A stretch of 64,000 nucleotides of DNA from Lacrimispora indolis DSM 755 (GCF_000526995.1 NZ_AZUI01000001.1:2294001-2358000); one strand, 5' to 3'; shown: positions 36,214 through 45,153, counted from the first letter of the stretch. Numbers and translations: made by a program. The notes: generated by a model not told the origin, from the sequence alone.

Positions 36214-37149
36214 ATGATACTCAGTGTCAGCAGGCGGACGGATATTCCTCAGTTTTATCCGGACTGGTTTTTTAACAGATTAAAAGAAGGGTTTCTTTAC
36301 GTGAAAAACCCCATGAACAGCCGCCAGATCAGCCGGATCGACCTTTCTCCCGCGCAGGTGGAGCTGATTGTATTCTGGACGAAAAACCCGGAGCCAATGA
36401 TGGAACGGATCCGGGAATTGGGAGATATCCCGTATTATATCCAGTTCACCCTGACCGGATATGGGGCAGATGTGGAGCCTGGACTGCCGGATAAAAAGCA
36501 TATGATCGATGTTTTCAAAAAAACGGCGGAACAGGTAGGAAGGGAACGCATGGTCTGGAGGTATGATCCCATATTCCTTAACAGCCGGTACAGGGAGGAA
36601 TACCATCTGCGGGCCTTTGAGGAGATAGCAAACGGCGTGTGCGGCAGCGGGGAAAAGGTTGTCATCAGCTTTCTGGATAAGTATGGTAAAACGGAACGCA
36701 ACATGAAGGGAATCCCGGCAGAAGAACTGGATGAAGAAGGGATGAAGAAACTGGGCGGAAAGCTGGCCGCCATTGCAGGAACTTTCGGGCTCAGGATCGA
36801 AGCATGTGCGGAAAAAACAGATTTAAGCTCTGTGGGAGTTGCCAGGGGAAGCTGCATTGATCCCGTTATGGCGGAACAGTTACTGGGCGGCCCGGTATGC
36901 AGGAGAAAGGATAAAAACCAGAGAATGGAATGCGGCTGCTTGGAAAGCGTTGAGGTGGGAACTTATGACACCTGTCTGGCCGGGTGCAAGTATTGTTATG
37001 CCAATGACAGCGTGGAGGCAGTAAAGAGAAAGTCCGCTTTATATGATGTGAACAGTCCTCTGCTCTGCGGAAAGGTGGAGGAAGGAGATAAGATCTCGCT
37101 GCGGAAAGGAAGGCCTGTCCGGGAGTATCCCATACTCCCCTTCCTGTAA
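36214..37149 (+). CDS. DUF1848 family protein with C-terminal CxxxCxxC motif
   Basis: The 311-residue protein starts with the family hallmark ILSVSRRTDIPQFYPDWF and continues with VFWTKNPEPM and WRYDPIFL. Near the C-terminus is CLAGCKYCYAND: Cys254, Cys258 and Cys261 have the C-x3-C-x2-C spacing of radical SAM enzymes, but at the end of the protein rather than the beginning. Two more cysteines (CGC) lie about 14 residues before. Its function is unknown; iron-sulfur binding is an inference from the motif. It is monocistronic, with a hairpin after the stop. Confidence 0.85.
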   Translation: MILSVSRRTDIPQFYPDWFFNRLKEGFLYVKNPMNSRQISRIDLSPAQVELIVFWTKNPEPMMERIRELGDIPYYIQFTLTGYGADVEPGLPDKKHMIDVFKKTAEQVGRERMVWRYDPIFLNSRYREEYHLRAFEEIANGVCGSGEKVVISFLDKYGKTERNMKGIPAEELDEEGMKKLGGKLAAIAGTFGLRIEACAEKTDLSSVGVARGSCIDPVMAEQLLGGPVCRRKDKNQRMECGCLESVEVGTYDTCLAGCKYCYANDSVEAVKRKSALYDVNSPLLCGKVEEGDKISLRKGRPVREYPILPFL

Positions 37150-37169
37150 CCGGGCTGATGCCCTCGGTC

Positions 37170-37191
37170 GTTACCCGCAAAGGGTAACTTT
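37170..37191 (+). terminator. Weak terminator-like hairpin
   Basis: GTTACCC (37170-37176) and GGGTAAC (37182-37188) form a stem over a 5-base loop, followed by TTT only. Confidence 0.4.
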
Positions 37192-37231
37192 CTGGGGCAG
37201 AACCTTTCTCATTCTGTTTGTGTTTCTTTTG

Positions 37232-37260
37232 TTGCCAAAGAGGCTAAAGCCGGTTATACT
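37232..37260 (+). promoter_or_regulatory. Promoter of the MBL-fold gene
   Basis: TTGCCA (37232-37237), 17-base spacer, TATACT (37255-37260). A second TATAAT-like box lies about 25 bases later, so the exact start is uncertain. Confidence 0.5.
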
Positions 37261-37364
37261 GCTATGGATGGCATGGTATAATTCTTTGATATCAATGGAA
37301 GTTGATAAAAGGGGATTTATACAATTCATCATAACAGAATTTTTACTGATTGGAGGTTTCTCAG

Positions 37365-38246
37365 ATGTACGAGCTGAATCAGGTTAGCGCAAATAGTTAT
37401 TATGTTCAAAGTCCTGCAAAGATCGGCATTGTTAAGCTTAACGATACAGATGTCTGCCTTATTGACAGTGGGAGTGATAAGGATGCAGGGCGAAAAGTCC
37501 GGCAGATTCTGGACGCCAATGGCTGGCGGCTGACAGCAATCTATAATACTCATTCCAATGCTGATCATATTGGCGGCAATAAGTATTTGCAGAATCAAAC
37601 GGGATGCAAAATTTATGCTCCGGGTATTGAATGTGACTTTACAAATCATACGCTCCTTGAGCCCTCTTTTTTATATGGCGGGTGTCCTCCAAAGGACTTG
37701 CGGCACAAATTCCTCATGGCGCAGGAAAGCAATTCAGAATATCTTACTGAAACTGTTCTTCCAAAGTGCATGAGCATTATTCGCCTTCCTGGTCATTTCT
37801 TTGATATGGTAGGCTTTCGGAATATGGATGACGTGGTTTATTTGGCAGACTGCCTATCAAGCAAGGAAACACTGGAAAAATACCAGATCGGATTTATCTA
37901 TGATGTATCCGCTTATCTTGACACCCTGGAAATGGTGAAGACATTAAAAGCAAAGGTTTTCGTACCTGCTCACGCAGAAGTAACGGACAACATTGCCCCG
38001 CTGGCTCAGATTAACATTGACAAGGTTCATGAAATAGCGGATCAGATCCTTGAGATCTGTAAAGAGCCGGTTATCTTTGAAAAGGTCTTGCAGCAGCTTT
38101 TCAATACCTATTGTCTGGAAATGACCTTTGAGCAATATGTACTTGTGGGGAGCACTGTCCGTTCCTATCTTTCCTGGCTAAAGGATACGGGGCGGATAGG
38201 AGTGATTTTTGAAAACGGACAGCTGCTGTGGAACGGAATCCCATAA
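37365..38246 (+). CDS. MBL-fold metallo-hydrolase
   Basis: ATG 37365 is chosen because TTGGAGG ends nine bases before it; an upstream in-frame TTG at 37350 would include that site. The 293-residue protein has the beta-lactamase-type fold with the metal motif THSNADHIGG near residue 64, where the canonical HxHxDH has Asn in place of the second His, and later LPGHFFDM and LADC motifs. A winged-helix-like tail of about 80 residues ends the protein. Such proteins include glyoxalase II-like thioesterases; no specific substrate can be named. Confidence 0.82.
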   Translation: MYELNQVSANSYYVQSPAKIGIVKLNDTDVCLIDSGSDKDAGRKVRQILDANGWRLTAIYNTHSNADHIGGNKYLQNQTGCKIYAPGIECDFTNHTLLEPSFLYGGCPPKDLRHKFLMAQESNSEYLTETVLPKCMSIIRLPGHFFDMVGFRNMDDVVYLADCLSSKETLEKYQIGFIYDVSAYLDTLEMVKTLKAKVFVPAHAEVTDNIAPLAQINIDKVHEIADQILEICKEPVIFEKVLQQLFNTYCLEMTFEQYVLVGSTVRSYLSWLKDTGRIGVIFENGQLLWNGIP

Positions 38247-38334
38247 GCTGCCCAGCTGATTTACTGCCCGTCATGAGTATTGGAAAGATCTCATTAAGAA
38301 TTATGATTTTTTGACATAATTTAGAAAACTTAGC

Positions 38335-38363
38335 TTGACAAGAGGAAAGAAATCTTGTAAAAT
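38335..38363 (+). promoter_or_regulatory. Promoter of the tRNA pair
   Basis: TTGACA (38335-38340), exact 17-base spacer, TAAAAT (38358-38363), 22 bases before tRNA-Phe. Confidence 0.8.
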
Positions 38364-38385
38364 CATCTGTGTTGCAGATGATTAG

Positions 38386-38458
<73 letters not shown>

Positions 38459-38502
38459 TTGTGCTTTTCAAAGCACTTTTGAAATCTTTTCGAAAATTCC
38501 TT

Positions 38503-38573
38503 GCGGGTGTAGTTCAATGGTAGAACACCAGCCTTCCAAGCTGGATACGTGGGTTCGATTCCCATCACCCGCT
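38503..38573 (+). tRNA. tRNA-Gly (TCC)
   Basis: Acceptor GCGGGTG pairs with CACCCGC, anticodon stem CCAGC/GCTGG with loop CTTCCAA (anticodon TCC), and T-loop GGTTCGATTCC. CCA is not encoded. It is cotranscribed with tRNA-Phe, 44 bases upstream. Confidence 0.95.
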
Positions 38574-38578
38574 TTCAT

Positions 38579-38621
38579 AAAAAAGACTCATTTTTAACAT
38601 CAGTTAAAAATGGGTCTTTTT
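38579..38621 (+). terminator. Terminator of the tRNA operon
   Basis: AAAAAGACTCATTTTTAAC pairs with GTTAAAAATGGGTCTTTTT over a short ATCA loop, ending in T5. Confidence 0.9.
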
Positions 38622-38955
38622 GTTTGCAGTTAGAAAAAGAACGTATAAACCGCAACACGCAGGTTTTATGGGCAAAGGCTCATTATTCAGGACATTAAAA
38701 AGCCTATTTGTAACGTTTTATCCTTAAATAAAAGGAAGATATTATAAAATGAAAAAAATGTCCTTTTCCCTACAGAGAAATCATGCCATCATCTGTGCCT
38801 GCTGAAAGCCGACAGGGAATTACGTGTTTTTTCTTAAAGAAGTTTTCTCAGAACCGGTAATGGCTTCGTGGAAATACTGGTCTGCAAGTTTTAAGCATAC
38901 CGGGAAGATAGCGGGTGAGCGTTTCTGTCATATAACATTTAAAGGAGGAATTTTT
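38622..38955. other. Intergenic leader before the V4R gene, with a possible tiny ORF
   Basis: 334 bases without an established gene. A possible 18-codon peptide (MKKMSFSLQRNHAIICAC, 38749-38805) has AAAGGAAG ten bases upstream, but nothing else supports it. No known riboswitch, including the c-di-GMP type, was recognised. Confidence 0.4.
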
Positions 38956-39480
38956 ATGCGTTATGAAAGTAAACCGTCTCATTTCACCTGGAAGAGCCTT
39001 GGCAATGTTGATGAAGGAAGGAAAAATCTGGGCTCCGATATGCCGGTAATTGTCTACCGTCTGCTGCAATATACCTTAAAAGACGTTTTGGCTCGTGAAT
39101 ATGACGAAGAGACCGCCAGCCGCCTGTATTGGGCTGCCGGGCATCTGGCCGGCAAGGAGCTGGCAAAAAACGTGCTGGATCTTTCCGGCGATTTTGATTT
39201 CTTCATCGCCAACTTAACGAATAAGCTGAAGGAGCTGAAAATCGGTATCCTGCGCATTGAAAAGGTGGATATGGACTCCCTTTCATTCACTTTGACAGTA
39301 TCAGAAGACTTAGACTGCTCCGGCCTCCCAATTTCCGGAAAGACCGTATGTGACTATGACGAGGGTTTTATTGCGGGCATTCTGGAGACCTACAGCGGAT
39401 ACCAGTTTGAAGTCAAAGAGATTGACTGCTGGTCTACCGGGGACAGGACCTGCCGGTTTGTGGCTGAAAGCCGGAGATAA
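38956..39480 (+). CDS. V4R-domain protein
   Basis: ATG 38956 follows AGGAGG by seven bases; an in-frame ATG at 38824 has no ribosome binding site. The 174-residue protein ends with a V4R (4-vinyl reductase) domain at about residues 110-172, with GFIAGILETYSGYQFEV and the cysteine-bearing end WSTGDRTCRF. V4R domains bind small hydrophobic molecules or metals and serve as sensors. The gene directly precedes a diguanylate cyclase gene (46 bases), so it may deliver the signal for that enzyme. No membrane segment or signal peptide is seen. Confidence 0.8.
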   Translation: MRYESKPSHFTWKSLGNVDEGRKNLGSDMPVIVYRLLQYTLKDVLAREYDEETASRLYWAAGHLAGKELAKNVLDLSGDFDFFIANLTNKLKELKIGILRIEKVDMDSLSFTLTVSEDLDCSGLPISGKTVCDYDEGFIAGILETYSGYQFEVKEIDCWSTGDRTCRFVAESRR

Positions 39481-39525
39481 GGAAAAGAGGGAAGCAGGAG
39501 ATGGGCAGAGACAAGGAGACAGGGT

Positions 39526-40809
39526 ATGAACCATGAAGACCATACAATGCTTGAGGCAGTGGAGGATTTGTTTGAGAAGCTGCTGTCGGGAGAGCAGTGC
39601 GATAGAATGAAAGAAGATGCCTTTGCGCCGGAATGGCAGAAGTTTATTGGAAGGATCAATCAATTGATTCCAAATATCAATGAAATGAACCGCCTGGCGG
39701 TTGATTTATCGAAGGGCAAGCTGGATGGGCCCCTTCCGTCCCGGTACAATTACTTATCTGCTCCCCTTAAGCAGCTCCACTCCCAGCTCTCTGTTTTGAC
39801 CCAGAGCGTGAAACAGCTGAAAGAAGGTTATGTAGTCAGCAAACTGGAATATTCCGGAGAATTGTTTGATACGTTTAATGATTTGATCGACCGGGTGGCG
39901 TCCGCTTCTGTAAAAGACAGAGGGGATAATACCTGGGACATTCCTGCGCCTGTCAGCAGCTGGCGCTATCATCAGATTCTTCAGGCCCTTGATCTCCTCC
40001 ATATTTTAGTGCTGGAGGTAGATTTTAATGGGAAAGTGGTATATGCCAACCGTCCTGCAAGACAGACCTTAGGTGATGTTGAGTATATATCCTCCCGGCA
40101 GGAGCAGAGCAGCCTCCTGTTGGAGATGATGGCGGAGCTTGGCAAGCAGGACATTTTTCCGGCTTTCCGTGAAGTTTTTGATAGCAGCAATAACATATGG
40201 TACCGGATCATGTCCAGCAGGTGTTTGCTGCCCAATGGACAGGTCCTGTTCCTCTATGTGATTGAGGATGTCAGTGACTGGAAAACGAGAGAGCATCGGC
40301 TATGGCTGACTGCGGCTACCGATCTTATGACGGGAGCCTATAACCGGGAGGCTGGGTTGAAGGAGTTGGAAAAGACCCTGCTTTATAACGATACGCCAAC
40401 CTGTCTGACATTTATAGATATTGACGATTTGAAAGCGATCAATGATACATATGGACATGATGAGGGGGACTTTACCATTAAGAGCATCGCAGGAGTGATC
40501 CTCAGTTCGATCCGAAGTTCGGATGTTGTCTGCCGGTATGGAGGGGATGAATTTTTCATTATATTTAGGAATTGCAGGGAAGATATTGCTGAAAAGATCA
40601 TTGTAAGAATGTGCAGTGAGTTGAAAAAGCTGGAATGCTCGTCATCAAAGCCTTATCCGCTGTCATTCAGCCACGGCACTTTTTCCTTTAGCTCCGGCAC
40701 TGCCTATCGCTTGGCAGATATACTCCAGGAAGCGGACCGCAGAATGTATGCATGCAAAAAGTACAAAAAGAAAGAGCGGAAGCCAGGCGGTATAAACGGG
40801 GAATCCTAA
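39526..40809 (+). CDS. Diguanylate cyclase with PAS-like sensor
   Basis: The 427-residue soluble protein has an N-terminal helical part of about 130 residues, a PAS-like domain at about residues 155-260 (LDLLHILVLEVDFNGKVVYAN) and a GGDEF domain with the intact active motif GGDEF at 339-343. The DLMTGAYNREAG segment opens the GGDEF domain. It should make cyclic di-GMP from GTP. No clear RxxD inhibitory site was noted at the expected place before GGDEF. It is in an operon with the V4R protein. Confidence 0.9.
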   Translation: MNHEDHTMLEAVEDLFEKLLSGEQCDRMKEDAFAPEWQKFIGRINQLIPNINEMNRLAVDLSKGKLDGPLPSRYNYLSAPLKQLHSQLSVLTQSVKQLKEGYVVSKLEYSGELFDTFNDLIDRVASASVKDRGDNTWDIPAPVSSWRYHQILQALDLLHILVLEVDFNGKVVYANRPARQTLGDVEYISSRQEQSSLLLEMMAELGKQDIFPAFREVFDSSNNIWYRIMSSRCLLPNGQVLFLYVIEDVSDWKTREHRLWLTAATDLMTGAYNREAGLKELEKTLLYNDTPTCLTFIDIDDLKAINDTYGHDEGDFTIKSIAGVILSSIRSSDVVCRYGGDEFFIIFRNCREDIAEKIIVRMCSELKKLECSSSKPYPLSFSHGTFSFSSGTAYRLADILQEADRRMYACKKYKKKERKPGGINGES

Positions 40810-40888
40810 AACGGAAAAGGAAATCCGGAGAATAACAAATGGCTGTAAAAAAATAGAAGATACGCGGAATAATATGGGGGGAATGATT

Positions 40889-41308
40889 ATGATTATGCCA
40901 TATCTTAATTTTACCGGGGACTGCGAAGAAGCATTTCGGCTGTACCAACGGGCTTTTGACGGACAGGAGCCGCTTTTAGCCCGGTATGGAGAGATGCCGG
41001 AGGATCCGGACCGGCCTATGGATGAAATACAAAAAAGGAAGATCATGCACGGGCATGTCATGTTGACTGAAACTTACGGTGTCAGCGGTGCAGATGCAAT
41101 GTGGCCGGTGGAGAAAGGTTCGGCAATCAGTATCCATGTTTATTGTGATTCGGTTGAGAAGGCAGAACAGGCCCTTAATATTCTTGCAGAAGAAGGAGCC
41201 GGAGTTCATAAATTGCAGCAAAACCCGCCTCCTCACGATCATGGAATGAGTGGCTGCGTTACGGATAAATATGGTTTTACATGGGTGCTCTCTGCACAAC
41301 TGGATTAG
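40889..41308 (+). CDS. VOC/PhnB-like glyoxalase-fold protein
   Basis: A GGGGGGA site at about 40876-40882 favours a start at ATG 40889; in-frame ATGs at 40874, 40883 and 40895 are alternatives. The protein of about 140 residues has the PhnB-type pattern: MPYLNFTGDCEEAFRLYQRAF at the start, a GHVMLTE strand, a region VYCDSVEKAEQALNILAEEG, and the final DKYGFTWVLSAQ. Members are small dimers with unclear substrates, often annotated as 3-demethylubiquinone methyltransferase-like. It is monocistronic. Confidence 0.82.
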   Translation: MIMPYLNFTGDCEEAFRLYQRAFDGQEPLLARYGEMPEDPDRPMDEIQKRKIMHGHVMLTETYGVSGADAMWPVEKGSAISIHVYCDSVEKAEQALNILAEEGAGVHKLQQNPPPHDHGMSGCVTDKYGFTWVLSAQLD

Positions 41309-41380
41309 AAGATGAAATAAATGCGACCTGATCCTGGCCTTGCGGAAACTGATTTGTGATTTCTTGTTTTTATTATAGTC

Positions 41381-41408
41381 AATGCCCCGGCAAATTGCCG
41401 GGGCATTT
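41381..41408 (+). terminator. GC-rich terminator hairpin
   Basis: AATGCCCCGGCAA (41381-41393) pairs with TTGCCGGGGCATT (41395-41407). The T run is short. It lies between a plus-strand gene and a convergent minus-strand pair. Confidence 0.7.
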
Positions 41409-41493
41409 GAAATTATAATTGGAGCATATCAACTTCCTGAGGTTCTTTTACAACCTAAGCTTTGTCCTGATAAAAATATGAAAGCTGATCAAC

Positions 41494-42855
41494 TTATAAA
41501 GACTGTTTTTCGCTTAACCGGGGGATATGGATCCTTACCAGGAATATCTTGGTTTCAGGATCCGTTTCATACATCATAAATCCGCCTAAATCTTCTGCGA
41601 TTTGCGCTACGATTCTAAGACCCAGTCCATGATTGTGCTTATCCGGTTTGGTTGTAAGGAGTTTCCCGTTTTCCACGCGTGTTTGACCATCATAGGAATT
41701 GATTGCCTGAAGCGTGACCCACTGCTGTTCGCTGGTAGTGGCAACATCGATAAAACGCTCTGAAACCGGAACTTTCAGACAGGCTTCCACGGCATTGTTG
41801 GTAAAATTCGAAAAAATACGGATGGCGTCAATGACCGACAGTCCTGTGTCGCGGGGAACGAATACGCTTGACGAAAACCGTATCTGATTTTCTGAGCAGA
41901 TATTTGCAAGATCCTGCAGCATGGCATCCAATATGACGTTGTCGGAATATTTTTTGTGGACCTGTACCTTTTTTTGCATCTCGTCAAATATGTCATCGAT
42001 CAGCTGAAGAGCTTTTTCATTTTCGTTTGTCCGGATCAATGATTTTAATGATACCATCATGGATTTATAATCATGCTTGAATGCCTGGAAGCTTTCCGTG
42101 TATTTCTGATATGATTTATAATGCCGCATCTGCCGTTCATACTGCCCTTCCAGCATTTCTGTTCTCCACTGGTATTCCAGCAGCTCCGTGCTCTGGATGG
42201 ACTGGTATATGGCATATATCAGCATGCCGATAGTGAGGACATAAGCTCCTAAACCTACTTCCACATACCATATGCCGTAAGGAGATAAAAGATTGCCTGA
42301 AAACAATAAGTCAAAAGGGAACAGGTCGCGTCCTGAATTTATGACAGTCAGATTGAGTGCAGCTGTAATCTCATATACCACGACATATTTAAGCTGATTG
42401 CGGTTAAATAAAAAGAGCTTAAGCTTGTCGTCAGGAAGGATGGTTTTGTACAGAATTACAAAGAATACAAGTGCTAAGGGAAGGATCATGACGGTGCTTC
42501 CATAGTAAATCTCTATATTGGTCCAATCATAGTTGCGGAAAGCAAAGGCGCTGAATACCGCAAATATGCCCCGGAAGCAGTATGCGCTTAACACGGAGCA
42601 GCTTCCCCCGTAGACAGACTGAAGCCAGTCCATTCCGGTGGAAAAACGGATCCCCAGGATCATGGAGAACATGATGATCGGAATCCTTAACCAGCGCATT
42701 TCCGAGGGGTCTAGGAAGACATATGATGCGGCAATGGCCATCAGAGGCAGCAGGGTCTGGATAAATCGTCTCCCCTGTACAGGAAAGAGCTTACGGTAAT
42801 AATACAGAAAAGAATAGTAGTACAGGAGAACTACCGGGACAACAATGTAAAACAT
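41494..42855 (-). CDS. GHKL sensor histidine kinase, AgrC/LytTR-partner type
   Basis: The 453-residue protein has about six N-terminal membrane segments (residues 1-210), a dimerisation helix with FKHDYKSMMVSLKSLI (putative phospho-His in KHDYK) near residue 260, and a C-terminal HATPase_c_5 domain with FSNFTNNAVEAC and HGLGLRIV. Such kinases sense peptides or membrane signals and pass phosphate to a LytTR regulator, encoded 14 bases upstream on the minus strand. No precursor peptide gene of the AgrD type or AgrB-like protease was recognised nearby. Confidence 0.9.
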   Translation of the reverse strand: MFYIVVPVVLLYYYSFLYYYRKLFPVQGRRFIQTLLPLMAIAASYVFLDPSEMRWLRIPIIMFSMILGIRFSTGMDWLQSVYGGSCSVLSAYCFRGIFAVFSAFAFRNYDWTNIEIYYGSTVMILPLALVFFVILYKTILPDDKLKLFLFNRNQLKYVVVYEITAALNLTVINSGRDLFPFDLLFSGNLLSPYGIWYVEVGLGAYVLTIGMLIYAIYQSIQSTELLEYQWRTEMLEGQYERQMRHYKSYQKYTESFQAFKHDYKSMMVSLKSLIRTNENEKALQLIDDIFDEMQKKVQVHKKYSDNVILDAMLQDLANICSENQIRFSSSVFVPRDTGLSVIDAIRIFSNFTNNAVEACLKVPVSERFIDVATTSEQQWVTLQAINSYDGQTRVENGKLLTTKPDKHNHGLGLRIVAQIAEDLGGFMMYETDPETKIFLVRIHIPRLSEKQSL

Positions 42856-42869
42856 GGCCTCTCCTTTTT

Positions 42870-43619
42870 CTAATTTGAATTTTTGGAATTATAAATGTGA
42901 AAACGTGAAATATAATCAGAAAATGCCCTTTTCAGGGATTGTGCATATGTGACTCCTACGGGAACTGTCTCTCCGGTTTTTAACTGCACGGTCTGCTGCT
43001 TAAACGTCACGATGTAGGGAAGATGGACCAGGTAGGAACGATGGGACCGTACAAAGTCCTTTCCGGAAAGCTTATTTTCTATGTGCTCCATACTGTCATA
43101 GAATTTTGCTGTCTTCCCATCGCTGTAATGAACCGTTACGATTCGCTGCCAAATTTCAAAATAGGAGATTTGATTAACAGGAACCGCACTGGTTTTGCCG
43201 TCAAACTCAAAGGTAAATAATTCATCATCTTTTTTCGAGGCGAGTTCAACTGCCTTTAAGAAAACTTCCTCAAATTTTTCGGGGCTTGTGTTTTCCTTTA
43301 ACAGATATTGAAGTGCACTTACATCAAAGGCCTCATAAACATAATCCTCATAACTGGTCAAAAAAACGATTTGGGCTTTGCAGTCACAGTCACGCAGCCT
43401 CCGGGCCGTCTCCATCCCATCTGTTTTTCCCATCAAGATATCTAAATATATAATATCTGTTTGTTCAGGTGCTTCAGAATAATGAAAAAGCAGGGATTCT
43501 CCGCTATAAAAATAGGAAAGCTCGATATTTATCTGATGCTTTTCCGCGATTTGGGAAATTAACTCCGCATATCTCTTGATCGCGCTGCGGTTATCGTCAC
43601 ATAATGCTATTTTTAGCAT
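42870..43619 (-). CDS. LytTR response regulator, AgrA type
   Basis: The start at 43619 (MLKIALCDDNRSA) is chosen because the receiver domain begins there and AAGGGAG lies upstream; an in-frame ATG at 43730 would add 37 residues with no domain. The 249-residue protein has a receiver domain with phospho-acceptor D60 (IIYLDILMGKTDG) and a LytTR DNA-binding domain (residues about 140-240, FVRSHRSYLVHLPYI). It is the partner of the GHKL kinase downstream. The target genes are not evident in the window. Confidence 0.9.
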   Translation of the reverse strand: MLKIALCDDNRSAIKRYAELISQIAEKHQINIELSYFYSGESLLFHYSEAPEQTDIIYLDILMGKTDGMETARRLRDCDCKAQIVFLTSYEDYVYEAFDVSALQYLLKENTSPEKFEEVFLKAVELASKKDDELFTFEFDGKTSAVPVNQISYFEIWQRIVTVHYSDGKTAKFYDSMEHIENKLSGKDFVRSHRSYLVHLPYIVTFKQQTVQLKTGETVPVGVTYAQSLKRAFSDYISRFHIYNSKNSN

Positions 43620-44279
43620 AACTTGTTTAGCTCCCTTCTTTATGAAAAACTGTTTTACAGATTTTCTTTTTAATCCTCTCCTCCCATTGCTGTATACACT
43701 ATTTTGATTGGCTGTCCTGTTTTCTCTCATGATGGAAAGATGCCGGATCAGGATTTTCCGTGTTTTCCTTAGCGTCTCAAAAGATGATACATCGTCAAAA
43801 GGTATTTGTGGCAGGTTTAAACCTCACGTTTATATGATAAAGGCAAGGACTAAAAACGTCAAGCCTTTCAGCTTTAACACCAATAGGAAGCCTTAGGTTT
43901 AATTGTTAACTATTGTTTTTTTCATGTAAACCCTGCAGTCAGAAAAGGTAATAATGGATTATAAGCTTGTAAATAATATTATGTTCCTATTGCGGATACA
44001 ATATGAATTAAATAAATTGAATAAATAAAATAGCCAAGGGTTGTCAGGCTTATGTAATTATCGATACTGCCGGAAGAGATGTCTTATCCTTTGGCGAGGA
44101 AATTCATGTATCTCCGGTCCCTATTCCTAGGGGGGCAATGCAGGGAACAGGAACTGAGGCTGTCCTTGTCAGGCATGGACATATCATATAAAGCTGTGAT
44201 ATAGTAGCTGGGAAGAAGTGAATAGGATCTATATTTTTATATAAGCAATAAGATCAGATGAAGTATGGAGGTAAACCCT
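43620..44279. other. Intergenic region between divergent genes
   Basis: 660 bases without an intact gene. It should hold the promoters for the LytTR regulator (minus) and the exonuclease (plus). It is AT-rich around 43960-44030. A possible coding remnant lies at 44021-44191. Confidence 0.5.
44021..44191 (+). pseudogene. Possible coding remnant
   Basis: An open frame from 44021 to the stop at 44189-44191 reads like real protein (VIIDTAGRDVLSFGEEIHVS, then PVPIPRGAMQGTGTEAVLV) with good codon use, but it has no proper start or ribosome binding site and a stop just upstream. It may be the 3' end of a decayed gene. No family was recognised. Confidence 0.35.
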
Positions 44280-45122
44280 ATGGAAAAACTATTGATCGTC
44301 GATGGATGTAATTTGCTGTTTCAGATGTTCTTCGGCATGTCATCAAGAATCGTAAATAAAGATGGAAAGGCCATTCAAGGGGTACTGGGCTTTGTGGGTG
44401 CGTTTATTAAAATAATTAAAATGACAAGCCCTACACATCTTATTATATTATTTGACGGTGAACATGAAAACAGCCGTACCAAATTACTTGCAGACTATAA
44501 AGCAAATCGTATAGACTACTCCACAGTTCCGGATGAAAACAATCCCTTTTCGCAGATTAAAGACATATATCATGCTCTTGATTTTTTAGATGTTAAGTAC
44601 ACAGAGATTGCTGAACATGAAGCAGATGATGTTATTTCAAGCTATGTCTTAAAATATGAAAAGAAAATGGAGATCATTATTTCATCCTTTGACAGTGACT
44701 TTTTTCAGCTTATTAACGACAGTGTTTCGATTCTAAGATACCGGGGTGATCATACCATACTCTGTGATCCGTCATATATCCGGAATAAATATGGAATTTC
44801 ACCTGGTCAGTATGCAGATTTCAAAGCATTGACGGGTGATCCTTCAGATAATATCAAAGGAGCTGAAAAAGTTGGGCCGAAAACTGCGGCGGCACTGATT
44901 AATCAATTTGGAAGTTTACATAATGTGGTAACTAATGCGGGTGAGATAACCAAGCCATCTATTCGGGAATCCATATTGCGTAACACGGAACGTTTGCATA
45001 ACAACTATAAACTTATTAAGCTTGATGATAAAGCGGGCATTCCTTTTGACATAAATGAGCTTATTTATAATTATAACGGTATTACCACCAATGAGGTTCT
45101 GGCAGGAATAAATTTGAAGTGA
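44280..45122 (+). CDS. Stand-alone 5'-3' exonuclease (DNA polymerase I 5' nuclease family)
   Basis: ATG 44280 follows GGAGG (44267-44271); the in-frame ATG at 44265 overlaps that site. The 280-residue protein has the PIN-like nuclease domain with acidic residues in LLIVDGCNLLF, LIILFDGEHENSR, EHEADDVISSY and SSFDSDFFQL, and the helix-hairpin-helix region LTGDPSDNIKGAEKVGPKTA. It lacks the polymerase domain. Such proteins process flap or gapped DNA, like E. coli Xni/ExoIX or B. subtilis YpcP. It is monocistronic with a terminator after it. Confidence 0.9.
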   Translation: MEKLLIVDGCNLLFQMFFGMSSRIVNKDGKAIQGVLGFVGAFIKIIKMTSPTHLIILFDGEHENSRTKLLADYKANRIDYSTVPDENNPFSQIKDIYHALDFLDVKYTEIAEHEADDVISSYVLKYEKKMEIIISSFDSDFFQLINDSVSILRYRGDHTILCDPSYIRNKYGISPGQYADFKALTGDPSDNIKGAEKVGPKTAAALINQFGSLHNVVTNAGEITKPSIRESILRNTERLHNNYKLIKLDDKAGIPFDINELIYNYNGITTNEVLAGINLK

Positions 45123-45153
45123 TGAAATGTACGGTATAAGCATAATGTGCAGG

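Noticed and set aside
38622..38955. Possible cyclic di-GMP riboswitch before the V4R/diguanylate cyclase genes
   Set aside because: The conserved core and tetraloop-receptor elements of either class could not be found by eye.
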